Position numbers and translations under genes: made by a program. Source: Ascaphus truei (lineage: Eukaryota; Chordata; Amphibia; Anura; Ascaphidae). From it: a stretch of 64,000 nt of DNA. Shown one piece after another: positions 1-10,281 of this stretch (its first letter is position 1; each line of letters begins with the position of its first letter). The notes below the pieces were generated by a model that was not told where the DNA came from, ran no database searches, and saw nothing but the letters and a program-made list of their open reading frames with translations. Location of the stretch: contig CM071570.1 in NCBI GenBank assembly GCA_036426205.1, positions 73,038,838-73,102,837 on the forward strand. Reading direction: 5' to 3'.

Positions 1-684
1 CTTCATCATCTTCCTTCCTGAGCCTCTGTTATTCCCAAGCATTCTCAGACTATGGACTGTATATAGGGCAACAGCTGCTTATTTTTCAGAGGGGTTATAA
101 GAGGAAATAAACCTGAAAAAGCAGGAGGATATGTGCATGATAGTCACTACAATGTGATCTTAGGTAAACAATGAACCACAAATGACTGACATTTAATATG
201 TGTTCCATTATTCGAGTAAATGACTGCAAGCTGAAGAAGATATTGAAAAAATAATGATAAATATGTGGAAAATGATTTCTAATTTAGGCTTCTGTTTCTC
301 TCCAGTGCTTTTCAGTGCTTCACAAAAGGAAACATATTTTCTCACATAATTGCAAAGTACACTTGCTAATTAAATTATTCTTTAATTAGTTAGCTAATGA
401 GTTAAGCCATACATTGCTTTCAGAACTTTCAATTTTTGTTGTATAATAATTACAGATAATTAAACGGCATCTAGTCTTTTTTTTTCTAGCACATATGCTG
501 GTTACCCAAAAAATTACAACATGTTGTTAATGAACTCGAAAAACAAGGCATGACAAATGAAACATTTTTTTTCTTTCTCTTATTTTGAATTAATTAGGCA
601 GTAATTATACACTGAGGCCGGCGGAAGAATGGTATTCATTGAAAACGCAGGCTTGCAGTAGCTGATGGATTCTAGAGCTCTTAC
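1..684. other. AT-rich intron-like sequence, no gene seen
   Basis: The stretch is AT-rich with several T runs and many stops in all frames. It lies downstream, in the minus-strand sense, of the exon at 685-859, so it is best read as the following intron of that host gene. I recognise no repeat family or RNA gene in it. Confidence 0.5.
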
Positions 685-859
685 CTTCTTTCTTGACAAT
701 GTTGTCCTTCAGCCAATTCATTGCCTTTAAACAGTCCTCCCGATCCTGTAATGTAAAAAGATTTGAAGGAATTTTGCTTGTATATCTCTGCGTAGAGCAG
801 TCTGGCACCTCACTGTTTGTCAACAGTTCACTGATGTCTGCTCCTGTGGGGTACGGAAC
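685..859 (-). CDS. Internal exon of an unidentified host protein-coding gene
   Basis: On the minus strand a 175-base open stretch is bounded by an acceptor (CTCTCAG, ending at 860) and a donor (GTAAGA, starting at 684). It starts in phase 0 and ends one base into a codon. The encoded peptide begins VPYPTGADISELL and ends NWLKDNIVKKE, with no stop. The composition is that of an ordinary globular protein: mixed polar and hydrophobic residues, two cysteines, and no low complexity. That sets it apart from the repeat-derived frames elsewhere in the window. I do not recognise the family. No partner exon is visible nearby, so the introns on both sides would be long, as is common in amphibian genomes. 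It could also be a pseudogene fragment, but the intact frame plus two splice sites argues for a real exon. Confidence 0.6.
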
Positions 860-1149
860 CTGAGAGTATTTGACAATAGATACATTATTATTGCAGTTTG
901 TTATTTTTTTTTTTAAATATCACTATGAGTTTTAACTAGGCAGAGTTCACAAGAAAATGCAGACCCTTCACCTATTCTAGAAAATTCCACTCATTTTCAG
1001 CTGGAAATGCCAGCAGCACGTAATCTTAACGTATGACATGGTATGTCTTGTTTATTAAAGTCAAATATGGTGCAAGTTGTCCAATACAGCCTGAAACTAG
1101 CATGGCTGTATGCATTTTTTCGATTGTTAAAGGAGCATATGATTTTTTT

Positions 1150-1425
1150 CCCCCTGGGTAGGAAGCAGGGTGTCTCCGGAGCTGCACTGCATTTCATTTC
1201 AGCTCAGGGTATCCCCTGCTCCCCGAGAGCAAGGGATGATGTCACAGTTTTCTATTGGCCAGCATGACATGGGGCATTTAAACTGCCATTACAGTATGAT
1301 AGACCCAGCAACCCCAGCCGGAGCTGCTACTGGCACCATCTATGGAGGTACGTATCTCAGGAAGCAGGGGGTCTCCGTAGCTGAATATTAACGCGGTTCA
1401 GCTCCGGAGACCCCCTGCTTCAAAC
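1150..1425. repeat. Repeat with a 25-bp inverted repeat (hairpin)
   Basis: Positions 1361-1385 (starting gaagcaggggg) and 1397-1421 are inverted copies of 25 bases with one mismatch, separated by 11 bases. A third, direct copy of the arm (gaagcagggtgtctccgg) starts near 1163, and a related gggtatcccctgctcc motif lies near 1207. The layout suggests a small non-autonomous DNA element or an old repeat built from one terminal sequence. I saw no clear target-site duplication and cannot name the family. Confidence 0.5.
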
Positions 1426-1449
1426 CTATAACAAAAAACACAAATAAAA

Positions 1450-2520
1450 TCAAAGCAGGCATGTTACTTTAATAGCATTGCATTATATTGTGCTTATATT
1501 TATATATCACTAGCCAGAGTACACATTGTTTAACAGAGATATTATATGACATAATAAATATTACAATTAAGTGCATAATACATAAAAGTAGATATTTGAG
1601 AAAAGGAGACCCTGCCACATAGAGCTTACAATCTAACATACAGAAACAAAAAGAGTACATGTAAGTTAACATTTTATAGGACAAGTTTTACATGCTTTGT
1701 GCCTTTGCAATGGGTCTTATACGCATTTAGTCACGCTGTGTAAATGCTTCTTGTAAAGGTGACTTTTTAGACGGGTTGTGAAGATGGGGAGAGCGGGCGC
1801 TTGGTGAACAGTGAAGGGAAGAGAGTTGCAGAGATTGAAACAGTATGAAAGGGATTTTAGACGGGACAGAGCAGTAGAGCCATCTGGGACAGTGAAAAGA
1901 CAGCCATGAACAGAGCAAAAAGCAAGATGCTATTTAGCGAGACATAAAAGAGGAAGAGGAGTAAAAAGCCTTATATGAGTGAAGAAAATTGTGTAGGTGA
2001 TATGGAATTTAATGGAAAGCCAGTCAAGGGATATGAGGAAAAGCAGAGGCTGATCTCTGAGGGACTGTTATAATTTCAGCTGCACAGTTGTTATTTTTTT
2101 TAAAGGGAGAGAGTTGTTACACAGGAAGTCCACATAACAGAAGTTTGCAGTAGTCAAGACAGGAAAGAATGAAGGCATGGATCAGAGTGGATTATCTGTA
2201 GCATGGCATAAGAAAGAGCAGGTTTTAGCAATGTTATGGAGAAAAAATGGAAAAGTGTGGTTGTGAGAGGAAAAGAAAGAAGAAAAAAAAGCAGTCTTAG
2301 ACATTCACCGGGATTCATCAAGCTCCGATGTTGATAGTCATTCAAGTCAAGAGCAGTTAGCGCCAGATACCCCACTATCAACGAGAAGCCCACCCAGGAT
2401 GATATTGCAGAGAGGAAGTTCTTAGACTTGGGCCTGGACTGCGGGGGGTTGGATATATACATATCTGAAAATGGTGATACCACAGAAATATCTGAATTAC
2501 TGTAAAGTACATACAAGTTC
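1450..2520. repeat. Interspersed repeat related to the one at 30236-30740
   Basis: The stretch holds short landmarks also seen at 30236-30740: a start resembling atttatata, a block like gagaccctgcc followed by gagcttacaatctaa, and a purine-rich part with phrases such as gggagagcgg and tgaaagggattt. The two places therefore look like diverged copies of one family. No intact coding frame is present; a 122-codon minus-strand open stretch at 2154-2522 has biased composition and is not credible as a gene. The class is unclear. Confidence 0.4.
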
Positions 2521-2529
2521 ATACATGAT

Positions 2530-2965
2530 TATGTATCGTATGGTCATAATGTGAGATACAAAGGAGTCCAGTATTGTCAAAGCAAATCAGACGAAAACCG
2601 AATGCAATTTGAAGTAATAAAAATCTGGTATTTTTGCCATGTTCATTAAGAAATCTCGTTTTAAAAAATAGAGTGTTTTAAAATATCAATTGCATGTAGT
2701 TTTCACCTAATTTTCAGCAATAGTGGGCAAAAACGGACAGGTTTTGCTACTACCCATTGCATGCCATAGATGTAATGTCGTGTCTTACTAAGCATGAAGG
2801 CATCAACCCCCCATGAGGAATTAACCTTCCCTCTCTCCCCAAGAAACCTAACCCCATCACCCACCTTCATCTAATATTTGCTACCAGCCTACTAGCCAAA
2901 TACAGCCTTGTCTCAATCCATGAAAGACTTCCAAAGCATATTGCGGATAACCAGACAAGCGCACT
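2530..2965. other. Non-coding, nothing recognised
   Basis: AT-rich sequence with a CT-rich part near 2815-2900. I see no open frame of interest, no terminal repeats and no RNA gene. Confidence 0.4.
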
Positions 2966-3495
2966 GTGACAGGGTGAATGAGCGTCACCAGCCATATACC
3001 TGGCAAACCTATGTTTAGGCTTGCAGTGCAGCAGTGACGAGGTTAAGTTTCAGTTGAGAAGGGCTGCTAAATTAGTCTGACCCCAGCAGCTAATCAAGGT
3101 GTTTTAAAACCCCCAGGCTGTACACACATGCAGGCTAGCTGGTCAGGAGACAGGAGTGAAATACTGAAGAGATTACTGCTATAAGGTCTGTTTTTCAAAG
3201 TACATGTGTAATGAACTGTCTGTGTCCTGCATGCTGAAGAGAAGCTGCCTCGTTTTCTATGCTGAAGAGAAGCTATTTTATTTTTGTCTGCTGAAGAGAA
3301 GCTATTTTGTTTTTGTATGCTGAAGAGAAGCTATTTTGTTTTTGTGTGCTGTATGTTTTTAAGGCTCAATAAATAAGCCTTATCAAGAGAACCCGCGTGT
3401 GTGGTTGCATGTACCCTGCAACACGCACCCATGTCTGCATGCCGTTGCAGAAGCGCTGGATCATGTTGATAAAAACAGCCCACTCCGACTAACAG
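2966..3495 (+). repeat. Probable solo LTR
   Basis: The stretch begins TGTGACAGGG and ends near CCGACTAACA, fitting the TG...CA ends of an LTR. It has a polyadenylation signal-like AATAAA near 3368, followed by about 130 bases that would be R/U5. A short 29-bp tandem array lies inside it. I found no convincing target-site duplication, so the exact ends are uncertain. No internal retroviral or gypsy coding sequence flanks it, hence solo LTR rather than a full element. Confidence 0.45.
3233..3347 (+). repeat. 29-bp tandem repeat, four units
   Basis: Four consecutive units start with gctgaagagaagct at 3233, 3261, 3290 and 3319. The last three are almost identical and end in T-rich sequence. The array lies in the probable LTR at 2966-3495. 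Confidence 0.85.
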
Positions 3496-4649
3496 TGACA
3501 AATGCTTTAGTTAGATCCACAATAAGATTTTTAAGTAATGCTGCAACTTCATGTTAGAACTCCAATGTCAACGTTTGTTTGTGTTGTATTTTAAGTAAGC
3601 AGTGTTTATGATTTCAACTGACTTCTTGCGGTGCATTACTAACCACTGGTCTTGATAAAATGGCTGATTGTCAAATGATTGTGAGGTGATTTGATTAAAG
3701 TGGTCAGCTCGCACAATAAAACCAGTTGCAATGGCAATATATATGTAGAAATCAAAACAACTGCAGAGCTTGATGGTTGCAAGCCAAGGTGTTATTTTCT
3801 GACGGACTCAACTCGTGAGGAGCCACTGCTATGTAGTATTACCCAGGGGGTGCTACATGGAGTCGAGCAGAGCTAATAGTCCTAACCAGGCATAGAGTAG
3901 AGAAATTGGCCAGTCAAACATCCCAGCAACATGTGGAAATGGAAAGAAGCCACTTGTACTGCTAAAGTATAGTACAGTCGTCTAAAACGGGTTTTACAAT
4001 TAAAATGGAAAGTTACTGATATACCTGATCTGTTAGTTGGTTGCCATTCGTGGTACATATTAGTTTGAATAATTACAATACTTTAGCATGCTACTTGGAC
4101 TCACGCCTGCAATTAGAACATTTTGTAGTCTTGCATTTCCAAGATGATACTAAAAGGTTTCTTGTTATAATGTATAAATATAAGTAAATATCTAAATTAT
4201 CCTAATTTAGCATCATAGCTGCTGTTAACTTTTGAAGCAGAAACTCTGTTAATCGTAATATAAATATAAAAGTATTGTCGGTTATTGACTTGAGGTAATA
4301 ATATTTTTACTTAGTCCCTGTAAAACTCTATGTACACCACTGCTCTGAAAAACTTGCACTCTATTGTGACCCAGGCATAAAACTTTGACTTGCCCATGGT
4401 CACAAGGAGAGTTGGCACTCGAATGTAAATGGCATTCACCCTTTTCAAAGGAAGTGTTCTTAAGCTACATCAGGAGCTTTCTGTACTGCTTGTACGGAAG
4501 CTGAGAGGGTAAATGTCCAAAGTCCCATACAGTACGTAATCATAGGAGGACTGGAATATTCACAAATCTGTAGCTTGCCATGGGTGCACAATAATCCTAG
4601 TATCAACCGGATCCATAAGTACAGCACAGATGAAGTCAGCACTCACTGA
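3496..4649. other. Non-coding, nothing recognised
   Basis: AT-rich sequence with short open frames only. No splice-bounded exon, tandem array or terminal repeat was found by eye. Confidence 0.4.
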
Positions 4650-5180
4650 GTGTTAATCGACCTTGCTGCTGTAGCTGCTACTTTTGTTTGCAATCAGACT
4701 CTTGGACACACCCCTGCGCTTCCTTCAAAGCTGTCTGTTTCCTGTTTTTCTATTCAATGTGGTAATGCCATATTGTTCCAGCTTCCTGTCTGCGTGTTCC
4801 TGACCAGTCTGGCCTTCTCTGAATTTGTTCCTGCTTGCAGCCTGCCCGATATCGGGTTGCCTTAAAGATATTCTGGCCTTGCTTTGACCACGCTCCTGCT
4901 TGCTACATTGGTACTGTTTTCCTGTCCTGCTTTCCCAGCGCTCTTGTTCAGCACCTTCCCTTCTCCAGGTCTGTGGTTCTTGATGTCACCTGTCTTAACC
5001 CCAGCTTGTTGTTGCCCCAATCCAGGTCCTGTTGTTTATGTGCGCAGCTTGCCTGTACCCTGGCTTCTTCCAGAGCTCTTGTTTGCCGCCTGCCTGGATC
5101 CGGTTCCTGGCATTCCTATCTTTTGCCAGTATGGATCCCGGCTTGTATCGTTGGCTAGATCATTGTGGTTATTTCCAAAA
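4650..5180. repeat. CT-rich block, possibly LTR-derived
   Basis: The block is rich in CTG/CCTG words and stays open in overlapping frames purely because of composition; the peptides lack domain features. Its texture resembles the pyrimidine-rich body of the solo LTR at 36228-37268. I see neither ends nor a target-site duplication, so this is only a suggestion. Confidence 0.25.
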
Positions 5181-5822
5181 CAGCACTACAATTCATACAA
5201 TTCTATTTTACACAGACTGAAAGAGTCATGCCTACTCCTGATGTCAAATGAGTACTAATTTTAAAATGTGAGCAAAATTCAGTTCTGTCCTGTTATCCAC
5301 AAAAAGACTTTGACATTAACTGGATACATATAGCAAATCTATACTTTATTACCCCTGTTCCTTGTAAACAATGGCAAAAGGTCAGGTTGGTAAAGTTGCT
5401 CTTTCCTGATCAACCTTCACATTGTACTTCATGATCCCATAACACACCTTTAAGTCAGCTCTATCGCCTCTTTTATTTTGTGTTATACAACAAATTATTG
5501 CACAATAAAATTAAGCTTGCTACAATGTATTTAGTTTATACAGATATAGCATAATTTACTGGTGCATTTGTCTTGTGGATAGAGTATGTAGAGAATAATT
5601 TTTCAGCTATACTTCGCGAATATGTCGCGTGCGGGAAAATTGCGTTTTAGCGTTGATTGCAATACTCAGCAGAAACTATAGTATGCACTAGTGTGTCTTC
5701 AAAATCTAAATGCAATGTCTCGTCCCTTATTCCTGTTAATTTCAAACAATATGATATATGTAAAGTTATTTAAATGTAACCCATCATTTATAAACTTAAG
5801 ATGACTAAAAAGTATTTTTAAA
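5181..5822. other. AT-rich, nothing recognised
   Basis: Plain AT-rich sequence leading up to the Helitron at 5823. No gene or repeat is identified. Confidence 0.4.
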
Positions 5823-6012
5823 TCTTACTATATATTTCTGAAAGCGTCATATGTGTCCGTGTCTGTATGTGTCTCCCTGTGTCCCTAGCGGCAATCCCAT
5901 TGGACCTTGGGCCAGGCCAATGAGATTGCTCCCTTGGGCCGCCCGCCCCCGCACACCTCTCATTGGCCTGAGGCGGAGTGACGGGCCAAAGGAGAGAGAC
6001 ACACACACACCA

Positions 6013-6500
6013 CTCCACTCACCTCCCTCCACTCCCTGGCGCTCCACTCACCTCCCTCCACTCCCCGGCGCTCCACTCACTTCCCTCCACTCCCCGGCGC
6101 TCCACTCACCTCCCTCCACTCCCCGGCGCTCCACTCACCTCCCTCCACACCCCGGCGCTCCACTCACCTCCCTCCACTCCCCGGCACTCCACTCACCTCC
6201 CTCCACTCCCTGGCGCTCCACTCACCTCCCTCCACTCCCCGGCGCTCCTCACCCCCCTGTACTCCCTGGCGCTCCACTCACCTCCCTCCACTCCCCGGTG
6301 CTCTACTCACCTCCCTCCACACCCTGGCGCTCCACTCACCTCCCTCCACTCCCCGGCGCTCCACTCACCTCCCTCCACTCCCCGGCGCTCCACTCATCTC
6401 CCTCCACTCACCTCCCCCCTCCCCCCCTCCCCGGCCGCATCCACTCCACCTCCCCCGCTCCCCGGCGCATCCTCCACTCATCTCCCCCCTCCCCGGCGGG
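6013..6500 (+). repeat. 29-bp minisatellite inside the Helitron
   Basis: Units of 29 bases (ctccactcacctccctcc followed by actccccggcg) repeat from 6013, with small variations such as a missing segment near 6245. The array becomes irregular after about 6410. Its proline/serine/threonine-rich open frames in both orientations come from the period and composition and are not genes. Confidence 0.9.
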
Positions 6501-6607
6501 GGGAAGGCAGCCTGCACGCTGCCACGCGCGCCTAAGATGGCGGGCCCGGAAGGACCCCCTTCCTCCTCGCGGAGTAATAAGATGGCGGCGCCTGGAAAGA
6601 GAGGTGA

Positions 6608-7713
6608 CGTGTGTGTGTGTGTGTTACTGTGTAGTGTGGTGTGGCACTGTGTCACTGTGTGTGACACCAGGTGTGTGATAGGTGTGTGTGTGTGTGACAC
6701 TGTGTGTGGTTGTGTGTCTCACTGTGGTGATCACTGTGTGTGTGTGGTGTGTGTGTGTGTGGGTGTGTGTGTGTGGTGTGTGTGTGTGTGTGTGTGTTTG
6801 TGTGTGTGGTGTGTGTGTGGTGACACTGTGTTGTGTGACACTGTGGTGTGTGACACTGTGTGGTGTGTGTGTGTGTGTGTGTGAGTGACACTGGTGTGTG
6901 GTCACGTGTCAGTGTGTGTGGACACTGTGTGTGACACTGTGTGTGTGTTGTGACACTGTTGTGTGTGTGGGGGGGAAACACTGTGGTGTGTGTCGTGTCA
7001 CTGTGTGTGTGTCACTGTGTGTGTGTGTCACTGTGTCACTTGTGTTGTGACATGTTGGTGACGTGTGTGTGACTGTGTGTGTGTTTGGGTGTGAACTGCT
7101 TGTTGATGGGGTGCTCACTGTGTGTGTTGTAGTATGCCATGTGTGTGTGTGTGTGGACACTATGTGTGTCTGACACTTTGTGTGTGTGTGGTGTTGTGTG
7201 TATGTGTGTGTGTGTGTGTGTTGTGTGTGTGTGTGTGTGGTGTGTTGTGTGTGTGTGTGTGTGTGGTGACACTGTGTGTGTGTGTTGTGTGTGAGTGACA
7301 CGGTGTGTGTCACTGTGGTGGTGTGCGTGTCACTGTGTGTGTGACACTGTGTGTGACACTGTGTGTGTGTGTGACACGGTGTGTGTGGGGGGGGGGAACA
7401 CTGTGTGTGTGTGTCACTGTGTGTGTGTCACTGTGTGTGGGTGTGTGTCACTGTGTCACTGTGTCACTGTGTGTGTGACAGTGTGTGTGACACTGTGTGT
7501 GTGTGTGTGTGACATGTGTGTGTGTGTGTGTCTCACTGTGTGTGTGTCACTGTGTGTGTGACACTATGTGTGTCTGACAGTGGTGTACTGAAGTTGTGTT
7601 GTGGTGTGTGTGTGTGTTGTGTGTTGTGTGTGTGTGTGTGTGTGTGTGGTGCGGGTGTGTGGACTGTGTGTGATGTGTGTGTACGTGTGTCTGGTGTGTG
7701 TGTGTGTGTGTGT

Positions 7714-7744
<31 letters not shown>

Positions 7745-7930
7745 CTGTGTGTGTGGGACACTGTAGTGTGTGTGACACGTGTGGTGTGTTGGGACACTTT
7801 GTGGTGACACGTGTGTATGTGTGGTGTGTGGTGTTGTGTGTGTTTGTGTGTGTGTGTGGTGTGTGTGTGTGTGTGATGTGTGTGTGACACGTGTGTTTGA
7901 TGGTGGTGTGTGTAGGGTGACACTGTAGGG
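6608..7930 (+). repeat. 1.3-kb imperfect TG array
   Basis: Almost pure (TG)n broken by recurring GTGACACTGTG and GTCACTGTG words, so it is between a microsatellite and a minisatellite. All Cys/Val-rich plus-strand frames and His/Thr-rich minus-strand frames here are by-products. Confidence 0.92.
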
Positions 7931-8039
7931 TGGGGGACCGAGACGCTACGCTGGGGGTGGGGCAGGAGCGTAGAGAGAGGGGGAGCGGAAAAACATACAG
8001 GGGGAGTGGAGAGGAGGGACCACACAAATTTAAGCAAAC

Positions 8040-9245
8040 CCACCCCCTCTTGTCCACTGTCCCCTCTGTCCACGCCCCCCCTCCCTTCCACTGTCCCCTT
8101 CCTGTCCACTGCCCCCCCTCTACTGCCCACGCCCCCCGTCCACTGTCCTCCACCCCCTCCCGTCCACTGTCCACCCACCCCCCTCTGTCCCTGTCACCCC
8201 CCCCTCCGTCCACTTGCCCCACCCCACTCCCCTCCCCCTTTCCACTCTCACAAACAACCCTCCTGTCCACTATCCCCCCTCGTTTCCAGTGTCCCCACAC
8301 TTCCCCCCCTACCTGTCCCTGTCCCCCCTCCTGTCCATTTCCCCCCTGTACTGTCCCCCCTCCTGCCCACTGCCCCCCTCCTGTCCACTGCCCCCCACCC
8401 CCGTCCCACTGCCCCAACGCCCCCATCCTGTCACACTGCCTCTGCCCACCCCTCCTGTCCACTGCCCCAACCCCTCTTGTTCACTTGCCCCGTCCCCCCC
8501 TCCTGTCCACTGTCACCCCCCTGCTGTCCCTGTCACCCCCCCTCCTGTCCCTGTCACCCCTTCTCCTGTCCACTGTCACCCCCTTCGTCCTGTCCACTGT
8601 CCCCCCCCTCCTGTCACTGTCCCCCCCTTCCTCCACTGCCCTCCCTCGCTGTCCACTGCCCCCCCCTCCTGTCCCCTGTCCTCCGTCCACTGTCCCCCAC
8701 CCCTCGCTCCCTTCCCCCACCCCCTCCTGTCCACTGTCCCCACCCCCCTCCTGTTCCTGTCCCCACACCTCCTGTCCACTGTCCCCCCCCTCCTGTCCAC
8801 TATCCCGTCCCCCCTCCTGTCCACTGTCCCGTCCTCCTCCTGTCCACTGAACCGTCCCCCCCTCCCGTCGACTGCCCTATCCACTGTCCCGTCCCCCTCC
8901 TGTCCACTGTCCCGTCCCCCTCCTGTGCACTGTCCCGTCCCCCTCCTGTCCACTGTCCTGTCCCCATCCTGTCCACTGTCCCCGCCCCCTCCGTCCACTG
9001 TCCCGTCCCCCTCCTGTCCACTGTCCCCTCCCCCTCCTGTCCACTGTCCGTCCCTTCCTGTCCACTGTCCCCCGTTCCCCCTCCTGTCCACTGTCCCGTC
9101 CCCTCCTGTCCACTGTCCCGTCCCCATCCTGTCCACTGTCACCCCCCCTCCTCCACTGTCCCCCCCCTCCCCTCCTCCTGTCCACTGTCCCCACCCCTCC
9201 CCTCCTCCTGTCCACTGTCCCCACCCCTCCCCTCCCCCTTTCCCC
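8040..9245 (+). repeat. About 20-bp CCTGTCCACTGTCC minisatellite
   Basis: Repeats of cctgtccactgtcccgtcc and variants with longer C runs fill 1.2 kb. The period is near 20-21 bases with many small length changes. Pro/Ser-rich frames on the plus strand and Asp/Gly/Arg/Thr-rich frames on the minus strand are by-products. It ends at a C run just before the Helitron 3' end. Confidence 0.9.
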
Positions 9246-9308
9246 CCCCCCCCATCCTTTTCCTAGCGGGAAATTTAACTCACGGGCAACGCCGGGTCTC
9301 TCAGCTAG

Positions 9309-10281
9309 TATAAAATAATTATTAGTAGATGACTTTATGAAAAATACAATAATACAAATGTACAGTCTTCTTCAATCTGCATCTTCTTGGGCTGGCTGGT
9401 TCTTGGGCATTTTCACCTGTAAAGTGAATATGTTGTATATTAATAATCGATATTAAATATAGTAGTGTGGTGCATGAATTGCATTGATTGGTATGCATCT
9501 GTTTCTATGGGACTTAGTTGAAACGCATAGGCGTGTATTTGAATTTCTGTGCATGCGAGTTTATATAGAACCTGATTGAAACGCAATTTCTGTGCATGCG
9601 AGTTTATGAGACTGGCGAGGTGACCTGGGCCTAGCTTGGGCTGTGCTGGATTCAGGGTGAGGAGAGGTGGGACAGGCTTGGGCTGTGATGGATCCAGGGT
9701 GAGGTGAGCAGGGCAGAAGATAGGAGCAATGGGGGTGCTGGGAGCAGAAGCAGGTACCCTGGCCCCAAAAACGTGAGTGGAAATGGTTTGGCCATCTTCT
9801 TTCTCCATGCCGTTCTTGGATTCTTCACCTTAGGTGTTTTTGGTGCTGATCGGCTTTCTTTCCCCAATTTAGCTTTTTTGTTTTTGGGGGTTTCGGGTAC
9901 AGATGGCATCTTTCACTTTCTCAGTAGCAATCAAGCTCTTATATCTGTAGAAGCTTGATCAATCCATTGTTAAGCACAAGATGCAGTATCCAAAAGTATA
10001 AGAGAACAAGAGTTAGTTCTGACCAAGATCAGTGAGTGTGGCTATTCAATTTCTTTGAGCTTTTATGTAGAGTAATGTCAACCTCACGGAAGCAGCATTC
10101 GGTTGGGCAGGGATACGTTTCTAAGGTGTCAAAAGTAGGCAAATACATTTAACGGTCGCTGTACCTTTTAAATACAGCACAATGTATAACGAAGATGCAA
10201 TTCACATTGAATTCACATTCATTAGTGGTTCAATACCTCTGAAAAGCAGCAAGGACCAAAAAAATTACCAAAGAAAATAGC
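9309..10281. other. Unassigned region with a lysine/proline-rich minus-strand frame
   Basis: Mostly non-coding. On the minus strand, 9909 down to about 9600 encodes a Lys/Pro-rich peptide starting MPSVPETPKNKKAKLG. Around 9800-9600 two overlapping frames are both proline-rich. The words gcataggcg and aacgcaatttctgtgcatgc near 9525-9600 resemble phrases at 13160-13215, suggesting shared repeat ancestry with the 13-kb region. The peptide matches nothing I can name; it may be a decayed exon. Confidence 0.3.

Larger units (their letters stand above)
5823..9308 (+). mobile_element. Non-autonomous Helitron filled with tandem repeats
   Basis: The element starts TCTTACTATATATTTCTGAAA directly after an A. 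It ends in a GC-rich hairpin (cgggcaacgccggg), then tctctcag and CTAG, followed by T. A 5' TC, a 3' CTRR with a hairpin just before it, and insertion between A and T are the known hallmarks of Helitrons. The first 150 bases and the last 30 closely match the ends of the element at 21927-26607, so both belong to one family. No Rep/helicase coding sequence is present, so it would depend on proteins supplied elsewhere. The interior is three tandem arrays listed separately. Confidence 0.85.

Noticed and set aside
2154..2522. 122-codon minus-strand frame with hydrophobic stretches
   Set aside because: It lies in an interspersed repeat, has no splice signals or family resemblance, and its hydrophobic runs reflect A-rich sequence on the opposite strand.
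5851..6678. 275-codon Pro/Ser/His-rich open frame
   Set aside because: It lies in the 29-bp minisatellite, whose period leaves several frames open on both strands; there is no domain or splice context.
6608..7930. Possible telomeric or CRISPR-like array
   Set aside because: The sequence is an imperfect TG microsatellite; it has neither a telomere hexamer nor constant repeats with unique spacers, and the DNA is eukaryotic.
8006..9313. 435-codon Pro/Ser/Leu-rich open frame
   Set aside because: It is generated by the CCTGTCCACTGTCC minisatellite inside the Helitron; overlapping frames are equally open.
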